A DNA stretch of 64,000 nt from Amia ocellicauda (Eukaryota; Chordata; Actinopteri; Amiiformes; Amiidae), in NCBI RefSeq assembly GCF_036373705.1, contig NC_089853.1, positions 29,161,568-29,225,567 of the forward strand, given 5' to 3'. Position 1 is the first letter of the stretch; every line of letters starts with the position of its first letter. The position numbers and the translations under genes were made by a program. Of the stretch, positions 49,813-64,000 are shown one piece after another. The notes under the pieces are model-generated. The model did not search any database and was not told the origin of the DNA. It saw nothing but the letters and a program-made list of their open reading frames with translations.

Positions 49813-50347
49813 CAAAACTTCATATCAAATGTTCATGCCACGTGTCTACATTGAAAACAACACACATCCACAAACTGAATTGGTCGTAAACATGTTTGTT
49901 TTACTTAAGTGATATTTGCTATTTATTTTTGAAATGTGGGTAATTTCTGACTGTCTACTACTTCTTAAAAAAAATGTAAAGTTTAAAAATTAAAAAATGA
50001 CAATTTCACGTTATGCAATAGGTTACCGTTATGATGAACCCGATGCGATGTTTTCTTTTTAAATGGAATACCACTCATTTTATCATTCGTTACCTTACAT
50101 TTTCATAAGATGGCAGTGTTATCCTATTCCTAATTCCATAAAGTAATACTCGAAATAAAACGTATAGTGTAGAAAAGCCGGGTTCTATGAAAGTTGAGAT
50201 GCGTGCGAATATAAATATGTTTTTGTGATTCAAATAAGTATGTGGTGTCTCAAAAATGTTCAAATGTGTGTTGTTATTTGGCAGGACATTTTTAACTAAG
50301 TACTATTTTTTATAACAAGTTTGAAGTTTGATTGTATGTAAAAGCCA

Positions 50348-50350
<3 letters not shown>

Positions 50351-50420
<70 letters not shown>
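50351..50420. repeat. (AT)n microsatellite
   Basis: Thirty-five uninterrupted AT units, the longest perfect dinucleotide run in the window. Confidence 0.97.
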
Positions 50421-50423
<3 letters not shown>

Positions 50424-50467
50424 CTCGACATATCTAATATCAGTTTTAATTTCTAGCCTACTAGTAT

Positions 50468-50492
50468 TTTTGTTTGTTTGTTTGTTTGTTTG
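50468..50492. repeat. (TTTG)n microsatellite
   Basis: Six tandem TTTG units, 48 bases after the long AT run. Confidence 0.93.
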
Positions 50493-52494
50493 AAACTTCA
50501 AAAAATAAAGTAAATATACAGATACATATGAACTGAATGTTGCTTTCGGTTATGATTGGCATTAGTTATTTTCATGTTTTGTTTCTATCATTTCATATTT
50601 TATTTATTTATGTTATAAAGACTGCACGAAGCGTGCAGGAACGGATCTGTGCATATGTGTCCGAAAATGTACATAGATAAATAAAAGAAAGCAGCATTTA
50701 CTTTTTACATTTTACGCACAACATATTTTGCACTTCAAGTGATTTTAGGTTGTTTACTACTTTGTTTAAAGTAGTATACTTACTGTGAACAATATTTTAT
50801 AAATGTATTTTATTTAATGGTTTGATAAACATTTCCTGTACCGATGGGCCTCTAAACATTTTATTATAATCTAACTTCGCAAATACGCAGTTTACGTGCA
50901 TTATGCAGCATATACCTATTTTGTGAAACAAACTTGTATTACGATGTATTACGTCACGACTATGTGTAACACCTATATTATTTCAATATATATGTTTTCA
51001 TAATAACGAAAAAGCCTGGTATATGGTCTGACCTATCAATTAATTGCAAGACCTAGTTTTTCTGCAAGCACACTGCCACCATATTTGCCAACAGATTCTG
51101 CATAGTCATAGGCTATACTGTCCTCATTAAGCAGATATTTGCCAAATCCATAAAATGTGGAGGAAATAAAATAATACATGCATGCATATATACATACATG
51201 TGTGTTTTCTTTACTAAACAGCATTTTGTCCGCTTGAAAACCCTGAGCAGAAATGAAGACGAACATATTTAATAAATAAATACAAATATGTATTAACTGT
51301 ATTTTTCGGTTGAAAAATAATGAATAATTTAATAATAACATCCATTAGGCTGACCAGTTCGTTGAATCATATTATATCGAACATATTCCCTATATAGTTT
51401 TAATTATTTCTTACATATTGTAATTAATATATTACAGAACAAATATACTAGGCCTAATATTAAAATACACTCAATTGCCCCTAGACGTCGGCTATATATC
51501 TGTAATACACATGAAAACCAGGAACAAGCGCGTTATTTGGATTTAACTGGAAACAGTGATATTATTACAGCATTACTGGAATACATCCCTCGGGCATCGG
51601 CTGCCATGTGGGATTTAATGGATGAAATTACAGGGTCCGTATTGGTTGTGATCACGGCAGAATAGAGTGGATTATCCGAGCATTGAATACAATTACCACA
51701 AAAAAGGTTTCAAATTGCGATCGGATGGGCAAAAACGAAGAGAAATTGCAAGAGGTCATTGCAGGTGTAAGGTTATTCATGAAAAGTGCCGTTCAGTGGC
51801 AGACAATATTGAAATGTACCGAGAGGAAGGAATTACGACTGTAGACTTGTCAAAGAGTATAAGTCTTACTATTACTGTTCATCGTAGATCTGATTGATCA
51901 TAATGCACGCAGAGCACAGGTTATACGGCATGTAATTCTAGTGTAGAACAAGAAAGGACGTTTTACATACATGTTTCTGATAGATTTGCATTAATTTGAA
52001 GCATGAAGGAAACAATTTCCACTAGTTTCTACTTATGCAACTATCCTACTCTTTGTAGAAAAGGGTTGGTATATCTTCTTATACTGTCAATATTTAGGAA
52101 TGGACTGAAACGGTCTCTGTGACAAACGGAGCAGAGATAAATCAACATTTTAAGATCAATGAAGAATATTCCGTTATGTCTCTACATCTGAAGACTGTAT
52201 GTCTGTTCCACATTACCACATGCCTGAAGAGCTGTCAAAAGGAAACTGTATTATATAAAGATAATTAATTAAATAAATAGATAGATAGATAAAACTATCC
52301 TCGGTGTCACTTCTGAATGGTTTCGGAAGAGACCAGCCACGGCGGGCTAATGAAGAGTGACCATTTCAAAATCGTTGGACAGATAAGAGCGCAACTGATT
52401 GAATCTGAAAGCCATCATAATCCTTCCATTTGTAATGTCTGTAGTTGAGGGTTATGGGAGTCTCAATTGGTGCCTGCAGGTTAAATGAATTACA

Positions 52495-52569
52495 GCACTT
52501 TTGTAATGCTTGTGTAAACTGTAAGTCGCCATGGATATGGCCGTCTGCCAAAAAATGAATAAATAAAAA
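52495..52569 (+). mobile_element. SINE 3' tail fragment
   Basis: Contains TGTAAGTCGCCATGGATATG followed by GCCGTCTGCC and an A/T-rich end with AATAAATAAA. This is the conserved tail of fish tRNA-derived SINEs that share their 3' end with L2-clade LINEs. No tRNA-like head is visible upstream, so the copy is probably 5'-truncated or highly diverged. The tail is the part missing from the SINE at 4448-4658. Confidence 0.7.
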
Positions 52570-52698
52570 CTCTCATAATAAATGTTTTTGTCATTATTTA
52601 TAGCCCGAAAGCACAGTCAAGTCTGTCTATCTATGTCTAAGCTATATCGTATCTAAGCCTGCTTCTATGTATAGTTATGTCTATGTACTGTTTCATTC

Positions 52699-52752
52699 AA
52701 TTATTATTATTATTATTATTATTTATTATTTATTATTTATTATATTATTATA
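52699..52752. repeat. (ATT)n / (ATTT)n microsatellite
   Basis: Tandem ATT units that pass into TTATTTA variants. Confidence 0.93.
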
Positions 52753-52807
52753 AATTTCAATACAATTAATATAAAATACAAAGTACAAATCCTAGTACGA
52801 AGAGTGC

Positions 52808-52810
<3 letters not shown>

Positions 52811-52891
<81 letters not shown>
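52811..52891. repeat. Compound microsatellite (TC)n(TG)n(TA)n
   Basis: About 17 TC units, then about 8 TG units, then a short interruption and about 13 TA units. Confidence 0.96.
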
Positions 52892-54542
52892 CCTGCATAC
52901 TACCTACATGAAGGGACAGGTCGCTTTATATAAACAACAACATCGTCACTATCATCATTATAACTAAATCAGATTGATTCTCATGCCTTTCTTGCGAGTC
53001 TCCTTCATTGGGAGCGCAATTCATTTTGCAGCACTCTGTCTGCGCCATCTGCTGGTGATATTATAAAACGCATTGTTCTGTAGTATGGAGGCCCATTCGG
53101 GGAACCTTAGGGAAAACAGCGGTAACTCAGCTGACACTAACACCTGAAAATAGTGTTGTTGTTGTTTTTTTCTTCTTGACAACTACATCTAACAACTGTA
53201 TACATATTCATTTAATAACGTTTGATACTGTTTACTCGTCCTAACCTAACCAACCACCCTATGTCGCACAATGGAAATAAAGCGGTACTGATAAATACAA
53301 CAAAAAGCAGCTGAAAAACTGAAAACTACAATAGAACAAGATGGATATTAAAAAATACACAAGTCTGAACAATATACTCTAACCATGCTAACATTTCTAA
53401 AATGCCAAGCCAAGGAAACCAATATCTTGCTGAGGTTTGACACAACCCACCAGCTATAAATACGAGAACAATAAGTAGATTTCAGTGATTCAAAAATGTT
53501 AACATTGTTGCTAAAGTCTTGCTTCTTTTCCAGATAGTGGGATTCCTGGAGATCCAAATTATTTCTCAATTTACAGTTACATCATTGTTTCACAGTGTAC
53601 CCAATCTGAGGCTGTGTACTGTGATGCTTTTGTATATGACAGTAACAGTTTACAATTCTGCTCAACGTGTCATGTTGAAAATGTCGATTATATTAAAGAG
53701 AGATTATATTCGACAATGTGTGCTTTCAAGAAACACCGGGTGTGCTTCGGTGAAACTGCGACATCGTTTTGGATGTGTCGTGAGAAATAATCAAACTTGA
53801 TCTGCTCTTGAAGAATGACAGCGTTTGGTCATTTATTGGATTAGGGCGACCTCTGCTGTGCTTAATGTGAAGGAAAATAAACAATCTTATTATTTGTACT
53901 GTTAATTAGGCCTTAAGAAGTCATACTTCTGAGATAATATGATAACAATAATGGGACAGTAAAACATACATGTGGATAAACAAGTTGAACCTATAATTAA
54001 ATATATGTATGAGCTTTGTCATTTCAAATATTGTTTTAAAAAGTTCGCAAAAACAGAATGAACCCTCTATCCATTTTGGGAAATTATTCAATGTCAGCAA
54101 CTGGGACAATGGACCGTTTGTTTCAGCCACTTCTTGTGACTTACTAGTGTGTAAAGATGATTCTCTGTTAATTTCTCAGCTGCATCATGCAGTCGTAAAA
54201 GATTGTTTAAATATAACTGAGGATGTCATACGCATGAATCACATCCCAGCGCAAGCATCTTGGCTCGACTCAATAGATTGCGTGGCGTTACGCTTCCAGA
54301 CGAGCAATCAGCAGGACCTTGGAGATCATGCATTTGAATGGGTGCCGGCAATGTGTTCAGGGGTCATCGCCGCCTCCTCTTCCTCCGTGGGAAACCGAGT
54401 CTCTACCGCAAAGTTTCATAGACAATCAAATAGTGTGGAGTTGCAGACAGAAACCCAGACACAAGAACAATAAGAAAAGCAACAGCAATCTGTGCACCAC
54501 AAACATCCTTTCCGAGAGACAGAGGAGATGACATGACTGGCT

Positions 54543-54567
54543 TGTGTGTGTGTGTGTGTGTGTGTGG
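54543..54567. repeat. (TG)n microsatellite
   Basis: About 12 TG units. Confidence 0.95.
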
Positions 54568-57500
54568 GTGTCACAGGGGGTTTATTAAACACTATGTATT
54601 TCTATGGAGGGTCTTAAACACTTAACGTGGCTCAGTGTGATTTACAGAAGCATTTCTCGCAGGTCTTAACATGATACTCATGCTTTTACTTTGAACACAC
54701 ACTGAATGTAGTTCTGGTAGGTGCTGTCCATTAATGTATAAAGTTGGCTTGTCAATGGTTACGTTTTAAGTAGGGCCTATATTCAGCCACGTTAAGCTAT
54801 ACTCACGTTATGTGTTTATATGCAGGGCTTAACTTTGTAATCATATTTTTCATGTTAGTAAAAACATATTGCACAATTTCAAAGCTAAGCACCTGTTGTT
54901 TGCCTCTATTGCTCCAAGGTAGGGCACAATACGTGGGGACCTATGGAAACTATACTGAAGTGTTATGTCCCGCTCAACAGGGGGCGCAGTCGCCCTGCAA
55001 ACTTTCCAATTAAGATAATGAATTAAAAAACGTCCCTTGAATCTTTCAAATTTATAAAGAGTAGTATTGGAGGCAAATGGGCTAGACTGTTTCAAAATTC
55101 GTCAACATTTTAGTTCATTTGCGTCCTAGTGGTATAATAGTCATGGCTATTACTATTTTCCTAATGGCGTAGTGTGTTTCTGATGTAATGTTATGCGCGT
55201 AAAGGGAGGGGGCTTTATTGACACAGGCTACATGACTGATCATAAAGAAGTCTTAAAAAGCCAATCGCAAACCAAAGGCTGAGTGCTGTCTGTCGAGTGA
55301 TTGAAATAAAAAACTCGCATTTGTGCCTTATTTAGAATACCAAAAATCGGTGTCTATAAATAAAGGATAATTGTAGCGCTTTAATGTGTTTTGCTCCATA
55401 AGAAAACTACAGAATAATCCGACTGCAACCCATTATAACTTGTACACCACTAATGGCACACTAGTTATGACGACGACTTTATATCTATTGCTAGAGTCAG
55501 TAGGTCTTCTACAACGAATGCACTTCTACATAAAGATGAACTGTTATTAGCATTATAATATAATTATAATACAATTATGTTTAGATTATTGACTCAACCA
55601 TGCATTGTCTGATTATTGTGCATTCCTGTATCAGTTCGTGATGTTAGATGTATTGTTCCGGGGTTAACACTGATTTATTTGAATCAGATCTTGTATATAT
55701 CTGAAAACTGGTCTGAACTGAATCCTTGAAAACTTTTCTAAAATCAGTGCACAACTTGCATAGCTATTACAAATGTTCCACCCCATAAGACTGGTTTGCC
55801 ATTATTGGTTTATTGGCAATCCTTTATTAAAACCCAAAGGAACTATTAGTGCAGTTAAACATGTCTTCTTAGGTGATTTAAGTGCCAGCAATTAGTACAG
55901 CTGAATCTGCTTCCTCACTGACATACTTTGTAGTACAAATTCCTTGTTAATGGTTTGTGTGTAAATCCTACTGCAGTCTGTGATGTGTTCTTACTATAAT
56001 AATCCGGTACAGTTACTTGCCTTCAGTGAAACCACATCAAACATGGTTGTCTGTGACTGGAAAGAAATGCTCTATGCCACAGAGAGAATGAAGGAAACGG
56101 TTATTTCCTGTTATTTTTATTTAAAGTGTCATAACTACAATCCGCCTCTTCCGCAATACAGACAATCAAAAGCAATCATTTTAGGAATTATATATTTCTC
56201 CTTACATTTGTCTGCCACACACACTTTTCTAACTCTCAAAGCCTCCTTTTTAAATTGCTATATTAAATTACTCACGTTTTGATTAGATGACAAAGAGGTC
56301 TAAGCTAACGGTCTTGAGTTAACTGCTGTTTTGTAGGTAACCTTGAAACATAATTACAGATAGGAAAAAACTAAATGTATTTATGCTTCAAATTTTAATT
56401 ATGGAAAGATTATTTCCTTCGAAATTCAAAGACTGCTTTAGATTTTGTTTCCTAATATGATAAACAAGCCCTGTTGTTTTAGTTGTTTTATCACTTCCAT
56501 CCATGGCACATTTATGTTTTGCAGACACACTGGATTCACTTAGGAGACAGATGTAGGATCCTAAATTTAAGACCTGGAAAAAGAATGTAAGCTTGCATCA
56601 TTTAGGAAAGAAAACTTTAAAATACCAGAAGAAAAAGAGAGAAATCCTGTTACCATATTTAATCAATGACCATACTCCTGTTTTGGATATTTTTGAAAAT
56701 GACCTGATATTTTTGTCACACAGGATATTTAATTTGCAACAATGAAACAATAGTACATTACCACTAAGTGCCCTGAACATTGTTAATGTAATTATTTCTT
56801 CTTTCTTGGCTTAAAGGGATGAAAACAGAATAATGTAGTCAGTGCTGCTCATTTTCTACTTATTGTGTAGTTTATGCATGCATCTATTTATTGCATTGTT
56901 GGGAGAAACAATCTGCATAAACTGCACAATGAGCTCCATTTTCTATGTGGATGGATTTAACACTTCCACATTTGTATTTAATGCATATTTTCACAACATC
57001 TGGTCCTTTGTTTGAGTTTCAACAACTTAAGAATCAAAACAAATAAAAACATAAATTTTCTCACAACAAAGGTTGTTTTTTTAATTGTACAGCATTCAAA
57101 TTGCAGACTAATTAGTACAGATATAGAATGCTGTGATCCAAAATCATAAATAAGACTAATTAACAATCAGTAAATATACATTCAGCAAAACCCCTTTGAC
57201 CTCAGAGAATGTGTTTAATTTATTGTAGAGGGTGCCTTGTGGGCCCTGGGAATTTGTTTTTAACCTGTGGGTTATAGGAAAAAATACAATGTTTAAGTTT
57301 CATGAATGGAAATGGCGTGCTTTGGCTAATGTTTTTGAAGGTCAGCCGAGGTCATTCAACAACTGCTTTGTTAAACACACACACAAACACATTTTAATCA
57401 TCAGTTTAAAGGGTAAAGCAGTATTTTTCTATGCAGACAGATTCTGCAAACATAGATGTTTTCTAAAGTTCCTCAACTAATATATCAAGACCTCATCAGA

Positions 57501-60500
57501 ATTTGAGTAGGAAGAAAATGAAAGAGAAATACCATAGTTTGCCTTTTTTCAGTCTAAAAAGTAATCTGCAGTACATGCGCTCTTCTGTTTACTGGCAAGT
57601 TCTCATTTTGTACTTTCTACAGCCAACTCGAAGTTCAAAAGGTAGCAGCTGGAGCCACTTAAATCTTTGGAATTCCTTGTGTTTCTTTTGAGGGCAGGGT
57701 ACAGCAATGCAAACTGACTTTTCTATTGAAACAATGCTCTGCAGAATTCCAAGGTTAAAATTATTCACCTCTCCTGTTGTTTCTAATGAAATTGCCTTCT
57801 GGGATTGTAGGATACATATTTGTATATTATTGGCAACTAAGACACATTTATCCTGACCTTTGTTACTGTATGTGTATGTGTTGCAATGTATTGTCTTGCT
57901 TCTGTAGCAGTTTTTTTCTTATCAGCTGTCTATGGGAAGCCCATAATATACAACACATGAAAAGGTAACTTTACGATTCATACAATGATGAATACCTGAA
58001 ATTACCAACAGGTGTGAAATGAGGCACGAGGAATTGGGAATTTGCTAAGAGAGAGTGCATTCGAATTCCATTTATCAGAATCAGATTTTCGCTCTGACGG
58101 TAAATACAATGTCTTGACCTGGATTGGAGTCAGATTATAGTGACTTCTCTATTGCATCCTTTCCAAGAACTGTGATTACAATAAGTAGATCATGCTTGTC
58201 CCGGCAGTGGCTTTTAGCCCTAAGCTTATTTGTCACCTTACCTTTGTAAGTGTACCGCTGACATTATGGACACAATTGCATTTATCTTTTGGAAGTATCG
58301 TAGATTTTCTGAAACATCAAAGCACAATTTCAAATAGGAGACTGAAACAGAGTGCAAAATACCCAAAATAATTGACATGGATGATGTTTGCATATCGGCT
58401 ACATCATCTTTGAAGCTTATGTATTTATACCTGCCATCAGCATCTAGGGAGGTCTTATATTTTGAGACCAAACATGCAAGGGAATCTTAAAAGAATTGCA
58501 ATAAGTTCTGATTTTGTGCAGATTTGTTACCACACCCTTAAGTATAGTGAAAAAATGTTGAAATGTGAAAAGTTTTTGGTACATTCATACAAGTACCTCT
58601 ATACTAACAGTGAGCAATTTATAATAAAGCAGATGTGTCATGTTTATCTTTAAAATACTACTCTGTTTCAGGAAGTCTAATGAGGCCTACATGATGTATT
58701 CAACTATGAGTTACTGGGTCTCTTATCTAAGTGTTGCAGATATATACAATAGAACACTAACTTTATTTCTGCCAGAAGCTGAGGGTTTGAATTCAATGTC
58801 AAATCCCAAGGTAACTGGAGAGTGCAGGGTGATGTCCATAGCTGGGGGATATAGCTGGAGACATAACTGTGAGATTGCTGGACATCTGCTAAACAGCAGG
58901 CTGTATCACTCTATTGTCCCCTTTTGTATCAGAACGACTGCTTAATCTTTGAATGCTTCTGTCTGTTAATGTCTGTTGCCAATATGATGGTTTCTTAATG
59001 TGGGGGTGATAAGATCATGAGTTAATATCCATATAAAGATTCCTCTGTATAGAATGAATGGGAATTTGTTAAAGGAGATTATTGAGGTGCAGGACCTACT
59101 GCAACAAAATGCTCAGATTACAGAAATTGGCTTGTGGATTGTGGACTGATTTATATCTGACTTGTAAAGTGGTTATAAAGTGTGAATACAATGCTGCTCC
59201 TTTATTCTGGTCAGAGAAATTGACACTACTCTTGAAAGACTGATCTAGTGCCAGAAGCTGTGCAAGCATTCGTAATAGGATTCAGCTGTCAGGACTGATT
59301 TAAAGGTTAGACTGGGAAAAACACTCTGTCTTCAATTAAAACATTACAATTAGTCTGTCATAGTCACAATGCTACTTCTCCCTCTCAGATAAGGAGGCAG
59401 TGGAAACGCAGACTGTTTTTAATTAGTCATTCTTCAGCATATCATTTAAACATTTGGCTAGCACTTAACGAACTGTGCCATGCCACACATAACTTTAGCA
59501 AAGTTCATTAAATAAGTTATTTAAATTATTCTGAAAAAGTAGGTCTCTACCCCAAAACGTTCCTCTCTGGAGAAATGCTTTGCTTTATTTTATAGGCCTT
59601 GTATCATAGATATGGAATTATAAGCCACCACACTGAAGGCTACTTCATCTATGAGATGTTCTGTGCTGTGACATATAATGAATATGCTGGACTATGAAAG
59701 AAAAGATCATGTGTTTTTAATTCGAGTGTGTTTTAACCTGTATAATTTATAAAGAAGTATAATAATAACATATTGTCTGACTTCCTGAAAAATCTACTCC
59801 TTTTGGCTATGGAATTTGGCTGCTAAATTCAAAGAACAAAATTATTGTTAGTGAATACAAAGAAGTCCTTAAACTTGAAGGTCTACAGTTTGCGACCTTG
59901 GCTTTAGCCAACTGTTTAAAACGTTCTCTTGGGAACAGCAAATCTCCACATCAAGGTTGCTACTGAGAGAGCTTTGTACGTGCAGACAATGGATACTGAA
60001 GAAACTGGTTGGAGTTCACAATCAATTTTTTTCACTACCTCTGAACCTTGGATAAGTTTAGAACTCTGCACCCTGCAAACTTTCCAGAGAGGTGGACTGT
60101 TCAGATGATTTGTTTAAAAAAAACTGTCCTGAAGCTAAACTAAATTAACACAATGCTCAGATTCCATAAATGTGTGAAATAGTAGCACAGGGAACTACAT
60201 TGGGAAACAAGTGCTATTCAGATTAGTACACCAGAGCTATTGCTCATTGTGTTGTTTTCTCTTCTGAGAAATGATTCACTTGCACATTCATTATATTGCT
60301 GCCTTTGAAAGGATAAACACTTTATTAAAAACGGTTTCAGATCCAGTAAAATAGAAGGATAATGTTCAGTTCAGCTACTGTAGCAATAAAAGAGCTGTGT
60401 CAGTGCACATTGCTCATTAAATGGCTTGCTTCTAATCCTGCACTCAGCTGATAAAACATTGAAGAGCCCAAGTTGTTTTTTTCCATATTGTTTTTAGGAG

Positions 60501-63500
60501 GAGAACGTAGCACTGACTGATGCAGAATATTACCTGTGTTATAGTAGGTATAGCCACTGTATTTATGCTATGGTCTGTTTGGTCCTGGCAGAGAATAATG
60601 TTGGGACCTTTAACACATGCTTAAGTCCAAAAGCCATTCAATAAGTTAAATCCAAGTAAAAATAACATTTGTACATCCTGATCAGGCCTTTGTATTTTGA
60701 CGAATTGAAAATTAGTCCAAGAAGAAAGAAGCACTTATAACGTGGAGTAGCATATTTCAGGAAAAATTACTAACAAATTTTGTTTAATGTGTTGCTTTGT
60801 ATATATAATTATGCAATTGTTCAGGTGTGTGTGAGTTGTTTTTTAAGTTGTGGAAGAGCCTCCTTGATAATATCTTATCTTAAAAAATATTATCCTGTGC
60901 ATATGAATGTGGTATAAGCTTATGTGTCATAACTTCATACATTGCATACATACTCATATGGTTCATATATGAGTAGTCTAAGTTAACCATATAGACACAT
61001 CATCCATTAAACTCATCCAGCCCCCCCAATGCAGGCTTTTATTTTCTTCTCTCTTCCTTAAGGAGGAATTATGCTTATCTTATTCAGTTTAAGGTGTGCG
61101 AGAGCTGTAAGCTGACTGGCACTGCAGATCTTATAGCAGGGTTCATTTCAGCCCTGACTGGCCAGTGTTTTTCCATTGCATCGTATATGAGACGTGGTCA
61201 CTAAACTATTACAGACAACTTCTGTAGAATCACGCAAATCAAGCAACAGGAAGTAATTAATTAATGTCTTGATGCAATAGTCTAGTCTAATTTGTTGTTG
61301 TGGGAAATCAAGATGGCACTTGTATATAAAGTGATACTGTCATTATTAATTAAAGCTTCTAGTGTGAAAACAAGTAGTAGTTTGTATTGCACATAACATG
61401 TAACATTAAAACATGTATTCCTGTTCATCAGTACAACAATAAAGTGATGTACTGCATACACGAGTAATACAATAATTAGTTGTCATTGCACCACAAGTGG
61501 CAAAATGCAATAAATAGATTTTGCTTGTATTGGTTCTTCAGGACATTAGGTTTACAGGCTAATATAAGGAACCTTTTACTAAGCCTCGATTGGAAGAGTT
61601 CGCAATAAAGCTTGAATCTTTACAAGAAAAGAGTTTCTACAGATGACATATTAAACACTCAGTAAATACATCAAGAGAATTGAGAGTTTACAAAGGAAAG
61701 CTTCCTTTATGCGATCACTGCTATGTCAGTTTCTTAAGAAGCAGTGAATAATTAAGCTGGATTGGTATGAATTATAAATGTGTTTTCTGTTTATCTGATA
61801 TGTGATTAATATTTGAATAGGTATTTATTTTCCTTCCTTATTTGAAGGACTGCACAGTTTGTGAAGAGCAGGAAGAACACCAATTAAAGACTTGCCTCTA
61901 CCTTGGAGTGGTGGGGATCAGCGGGATTTCTTTCATAACCCTAAAATAAATCTATGTTTGGTTATCCCTGTGGTCTTAACGCAGTTAAAAGCAAATCAGC
62001 CCTAACTTCATGCAAATAAAATGTTTAGTATTTACTAAGCAAACTAGACTATATTTCTCATCACTGCATTAAATCATAAACAAAATTAATTCCTTTACTT
62101 TAGTTACACTTAATTGCAGTTTAATACAATAATGAGCCTTAATACACCCCTCACTTGCCAAAAGTTAAGTTCATTTGTTTACTTTCATCATTTTAAAATC
62201 TGTCTGTATTTCCTTGAATGACATTTTATAAACATCTTGCCATATCACATTCTACTGAAATTAATTCACATCCAACTACAGCCATATTAACTATTGTTGA
62301 AATAAATGTTAACCCTCAGACTTGAAGCTGTGTACATGCAGAAGGGTCAAGTGTGGGTCAGACCACATAGTTGACCACATAGTCAAATTGCATCCTTGTT
62401 CTCTTGATTATTGTTGTAACGTTCCACTGTGCAAAACAATATCTAACTATACTATTTACATATAAGGAAATGTACTAACAGTACACTGTTCTCAGTTTTT
62501 CCTATGGAAACTCTGCCTGTGTGAAGAGAAACCTGCCTTTCTCACCTGCACTGCTGAATAAATTGTATTGACTGCTTTGAACCAAAACCTGAAGCGAAGC
62601 TTTCTATGAAATGATGGTACAATGAGTAACCCATGAGAAACAGTGTATAAGCTCCAGTGCAAGGGCTGGTGGGAATGGCAGACTTCTAAACAGAGGAAAT
62701 GTTAAGTAAAGTTAAATAATGTATTGTAGGGTTCTCATGAAACTTGTGTATATATTATGTGTTTTCTTGTGTGCTCTACCTACCCACAATAAAACAGACA
62801 TCTTTATGGATCAAATACATTTTTTTAATGTTTAAACAAAAAATAAAATAGCATTCTCATGAAATAATAATTAGAATTCAATACAGTTATGAACCTGCTC
62901 GTGATGATACAATAGGCCTTTGTCAGTATCAATGTCAGTGCCAAGCACATTATAATGTCTTTACCATTAAAAATTCAAAAAACATCATAAAAATACATAT
63001 AAACATATATTCAATAAATATATCAATTTTAGTGAATAAATAAACATCTCATTCATTTCTATTTGCCACAGATATGGGCAGACATGGATTTAGTTACATT
63101 CCCTTATTCATCCATATTTCCAAATTCACACTTCATTAGAGCTGATGTAACTTGAATGTATTTTTAACAGTGCACTCCAGACACGGTGGCTGACAAAAAT
63201 TGCTGTCTGACTTTTATTGTCTGAATTTAGAATTTAACAATAGCAATAAAAGAGCAAACTCTAAATAATGAACATAATGATGTTACTGTATTACCCCATA
63301 ACTACTTACAGCCTTTCTTTATTGAAGTAAGCCTTAGAATGCTGTCATAACTATTAATTAAGTACTCGAATACTCCTAAATACAACTAAATTAGACTGCA
63401 TGACAAAATATGCATATCATAGTATGCTGGAATGATGCATTGAGCATTAGAGTGCCCTTTATTTAAATTATCACTTGCCCATTCTTCTCCTTTCCCCCCC

Positions 63501-64000
63501 TTTTCCCTTTGATTGATTATTGTTTTACCTTGTGATTCAGAAAATGATGTTATTGATTTCAAAACAGAACGCCCTTCTACTGAACGAGTTCACGAGTCAG
63601 AAATAGCAACAGATTAAACAAGGATTTCTTAGGCAACTAATCTGCCTTTCCTGATTGCGTTTGTCCAGTTGTTAACCTGCCACTTAGGACAGCTGGCTAC
63701 AATCACTGAGTGGAACGGAACTCTAACATACACCACATTCCGATGTTCAAGCAAAACATAGACCAAAACACATGATATGTTTTCTAATCTTCGTCACACA
63801 CATATCATGCAAGCAATCACACATTCAACGTATGACGTAGTCACAGGCTTCTTAGCTATATTTCTAGAGCACAATGCTACTGCAGTCGATTACTCATTGA
63901 GACTATTGGTAGCTTTACATTGACAACAATGAAATCCTGTCTTCCTTTACTTTGGAATTCCTTGAAGAGGGTGGGGGCTACTTGAAATGCCTTAATGTAA

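Larger units (their letters stand above)
49500..52494. other. No gene recognised upstream of ISLR2
   Basis: Very AT-rich DNA with microsatellites listed separately. No coding exon is supported. Distal regulatory elements of ISLR2 could lie here, but none can be shown by reading alone. Confidence 0.5.
52570..64000. other. No gene recognised; intergenic or distal region
   Basis: Apart from microsatellites, this 11.4 kb is AT-rich with no frame or splice pattern I can assign to a gene. The largest frame, 54009-54473 plus (154 codons), has no recognised domain and no codon-level sign of selection that can be seen by eye. No tRNA, rRNA or transposase signature was noticed. Confidence 0.5.

Noticed and set aside
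54009..54473. 154-codon open frame on the plus strand, the longest unexplained one to the right of ISLR2
   Set aside because: No recognisable domain, signal peptide or splice context; such lengths arise by chance in a window this size. Protein search and RNA-seq would decide.
60929..60951. Sequence resembling half of a loxP site (ATAACTTC...GCATACAT)
   Set aside because: The inverted second arm is absent and the match is partial; coincidence in AT-rich DNA.

Overview
This is vertebrate genomic DNA, most likely from a ray-finned fish. Genes are split by GT-AG introns, microsatellites are common, and the mobile elements are of fish type: Tc1-like elements, a tRNA-derived SINE and a hAT-type MITE. 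The gene set CCDC33, STRA6 and ISLR2 is the conserved neighbourhood found on human 15q24. The species cannot be named from the sequence alone.

Layout. Positions 1-14296 show no exon I can support. They hold a 405-bp hAT-type MITE (1851-2255), a SINE on the minus strand (4448-4658) and two truncated Tc1-like elements of different families placed head to head around a (TA)n tract (about 6477-8148). From 16709 down to 14297 on the minus strand lie the first three coding exons recognised for CCDC33. The rest of that gene is not recognised and probably lies beyond the left edge or in exons I missed. From about 23361 to 42820 on the plus strand lies a complete STRA6 gene, the membrane receptor that moves vitamin A between retinol-binding protein and cells. 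It has 17 coding exons that join in frame to a 664-residue protein. A CCAAT/TATA pair precedes it and a perfect DR1 nuclear-receptor site lies 1.3 kb further upstream. Intron 11 carries a full-length Tc1-like element (35020-36228) whose transposase is broken by a 16-base deletion. ISLR2 (LINX) lies tail to tail with STRA6 on the minus strand. Its coding exon is single (48007-45956, 683 residues), with an upstream noncoding exon ending at 49185 and a likely promoter near 49480. Positions 49500-64000 contain microsatellites and a SINE tail but no gene I can recognise.

How the genes relate. CCDC33 and STRA6 are divergent across about 6.7 kb; STRA6 and ISLR2 converge across about 3 kb. They are not an operon and act in unrelated processes: a testis/ciliary-type scaffold, retinol uptake, and axon guidance with Trk signalling.

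I found no wholly new biological system. The most interesting items are a transposase with a D-to-E spacing of 36, which fits the recently recognised DD36E group; the head-to-head Tc1 pair; a MITE with an internal minisatellite; and the DR1 site upstream of a retinoid-transport gene.
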